From assembly GCF_025770785.1 (NCBI RefSeq), contig NZ_JANZLA010000013.1, positions 1 through 54,533 of the forward strand: a stretch of DNA of 54,533 nt. Reading direction: 5' to 3'. Positions 53,408 through 54,533 of this stretch are shown in pieces; the stretch's first letter is position 1; each line of letters opens with the position of its first letter. Both the position numbers and the translations under genes were made by a program. The stretch comes from Cellulomonas sp. SG140 (GTDB lineage: Bacteria > Actinomycetota > Actinomycetes > Actinomycetales > Cellulomonadaceae). The notes beneath the pieces are model-generated. The model did no database searches. It was not told where the DNA came from and saw nothing but the letters and a program-made list of their open reading frames with translations.

Positions 53408-54533
53408 TCAGGCCGGTACGTCCTCGCGGAGGCGCTGGCTGATCACCGTCGTGACGCCGTCGTCCCGCATGGTCACGCCGTAGAGGGCGTCGGCGATCTC
53501 CATCGTCCGCTTCTGGTGCGTGACGATCAGCAGCTGCGAGTCCGCCTGCAGCTCGCGCAGCACCTCGATCAGCCGTCCGAGGTTGGCGTCGTCGAGCGCC
53601 GCCTCCACCTCGTCCATCACGTAGAACGGGCTCGGCCGCGCCTTGAAGATCGCCACCAGCAGGGCGACGGCCGTCAGCGACCGCTCGCCACCGGACAGCA
53701 GCGACAGCCGCTTGACCTTCTTGCCGGCGGGACGGGCCTCGACCTCGACGCCTGTGGTCAGCATGTCCGTCGGCTCGGTCAGCACCAGCCGTCCCTCACC
53801 CCCGGGGAACAGCCGCGGGAACACCTGCTCGAACGCGGCTGCCGTGTCGGCGTACGCCTCGGCGAACACCTGCTCGACGCGCTCGTCGATCTCGCGCACG
53901 ATCTGCAGCAGGTCCGCGCGGGACGACTTCAGGTCCGCCAGCTGGTCGGTGAGGAACTTGTGGCGCTCCTCCAGCGCCGCGAACTCCTCCAGCGCCAGCG
54001 GGTTCACGCGGCCCAGCAGGGCGAGCGCCCGCTCGGCGGCGCGCAGCCGCTTCTCCTGCTGCTCGCGGACGTACGGCACGGACGTCGGTGCCTCGGGATC
54101 GGGCTCGGTGCCGGGGGCGAGCACCACCGGCACCGGCTGGTGGGGGCCGTACTCCTCGACCAGCACCTCGGGGTCGATGCCGAGCTCCTCGACCGACCGC
54201 TGCGCGAGGGCCTCGATGCGCAGGCGCTGCTGGGTGCGGGCGACCTCGTCGCGGTGCGCCACGTCGGTGAGCTCGGCGAGCTGCGCCGTCAGCACCTCGG
54301 CACGAGCTCGGGTCGCGGCGAGCCCCTGGTCCCGCTCCGCACGGGCCGCCTCGGCGGCGTCCCGCTCCTGCGAGGCGCGCCGCAGGGACTCGTCGAGCAC
54401 CAGCAGCGCGCGGCGCGCGCCCTCGTGCACGGCGGCCGCGACGGCCGCCTGGCGGGCGCGGGCGCGTTCCCGCTCCGCGGCACGCTCGCGCGCCGTCCGT
54501 TCCGCGGCAGCGGCACGCTCGAGCGAGTCGGCG
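53408..54533 (-). CDS. smc: Chromosome segregation protein SMC, C-terminal part (runs off the right edge)
   Basis: The condensin ATPase. About 375 C-terminal residues are in the window and the frame is still open at the edge. Coiled-coil sequence (ERARARQAAVAAAVHEGARRAL; LTAQLAELTDVAHRDEVART) leads to the conserved VNPLALEEFAALEERHKFL region. The C-terminal ABC domain has the signature LLSGGERSLTAVALL and Walker B PFYVMDEVEAALDDANL. The end (VTMRDDGVTTVISQRL) is typical. Confidence 0.96.
   Translation of the reverse strand, partial: ADSLERAAAAERTARERAAERERARARQAAVAAAVHEGARRALLVLDESLRRASQERDAAEAARAERDQGLAATRARAEVLTAQLAELTDVAHRDEVARTQQRLRIEALAQRSVEELGIDPEVLVEEYGPHQPVPVVLAPGTEPDPEAPTSVPYVREQQEKRLRAAERALALLGRVNPLALEEFAALEERHKFLTDQLADLKSSRADLLQIVREIDERVEQVFAEAYADTAAAFEQVFPRLFPGGEGRLVLTEPTDMLTTGVEVEARPAGKKVKRLSLLSGGERSLTAVALLVAIFKARPSPFYVMDEVEAALDDANLGRLIEVLRELQADSQLLIVTHQKRTMEIADALYGVTMRDDGVTTVISQRLREDVPA

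Overview
The window is chromosomal DNA from a very high-GC actinobacterium. Long GC-rich genes, many GTG starts, 4-nt start/stop overlaps and a conserved gene order (smc, ftsY, amtB-glnB-glnD, ffh, rpsP-khpA-rimM-trmD-rplS, lepB, rnhB, DUF2469, yraN, comM, dprA, xerC, whiG/fliA sigma, M23 peptidase, rpsB-tsf, pyrH-frr, cdsA, rlmN, dxr, rseP, ispG, proS, rimP-nusA-ylxR-infB) point to the Micrococcales. Cellulomonadaceae is my best guess, by inference only. Nearly all host genes are on the minus strand, so transcription runs from the right end of the window to the left end.

Left part (1-22984): start of infB, then ylxR, nusA, rimP, a DUF4439 lipoprotein (+), proS, an Fpg/Nei glycosylase (+), a GNAT acetyltransferase, ispG, rseP, a DAO-type FAD oxidoreductase (+), dxr, a DivIVA-domain gene, rlmN, cdsA, frr, pyrH, tsf, rpsB, an M23 peptidase (+), a flagellar/sporulation-type sigma factor, xerC and dprA. 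Right part (39683-54533): yraN, DUF2469, rnhB, lepB, rplS, trmD, rimM, khpA, rpsP, an amidohydrolase, ffh, glnD, glnB, amtB (with a GlnR-like box), ftsY, a small membrane gene and the 3' part of smc. These genes serve translation, protein export, isoprenoid and phospholipid synthesis, nitrogen sensing and chromosome maintenance.

Middle part (24249-39436): a 15.2-kb integrated element splits comM (yifB), the Mg-chelatase-like AAA+ competence helicase gene, next to dprA. Its boundaries are a 7-bp core, CTGGCGA on the minus strand, present at both ends. Precise excision would rejoin comM in frame. From right to left on the minus strand it carries a large serine integrase next to attR, a small basic protein, a regulatory interval, an HTH protein, a 42-aa ORF, a small lipoprotein, an HNH nuclease, the large terminase, portal, a fused protease/major capsid protein, a connector, a tail terminator, a major tail protein, a gp10-like protein, a very short (395-aa) tape measure protein, and tail-tip and fibre proteins including an S74 chaperone domain. 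Two lower-GC cargo genes on the opposite strand lie next to attL behind a promoter-like palindrome.

I see no endolysin, replication protein, classical repressor or recognisable small terminase. The element therefore looks like a minimal temperate siphovirus, or a satellite that builds its own particle but needs a helper for replication and lysis. This is the most interesting object in the window. Other points are an ACT-less GlnD, two pairs of candidate phage operators, and the possible use of comM as an excision-controlled switch.
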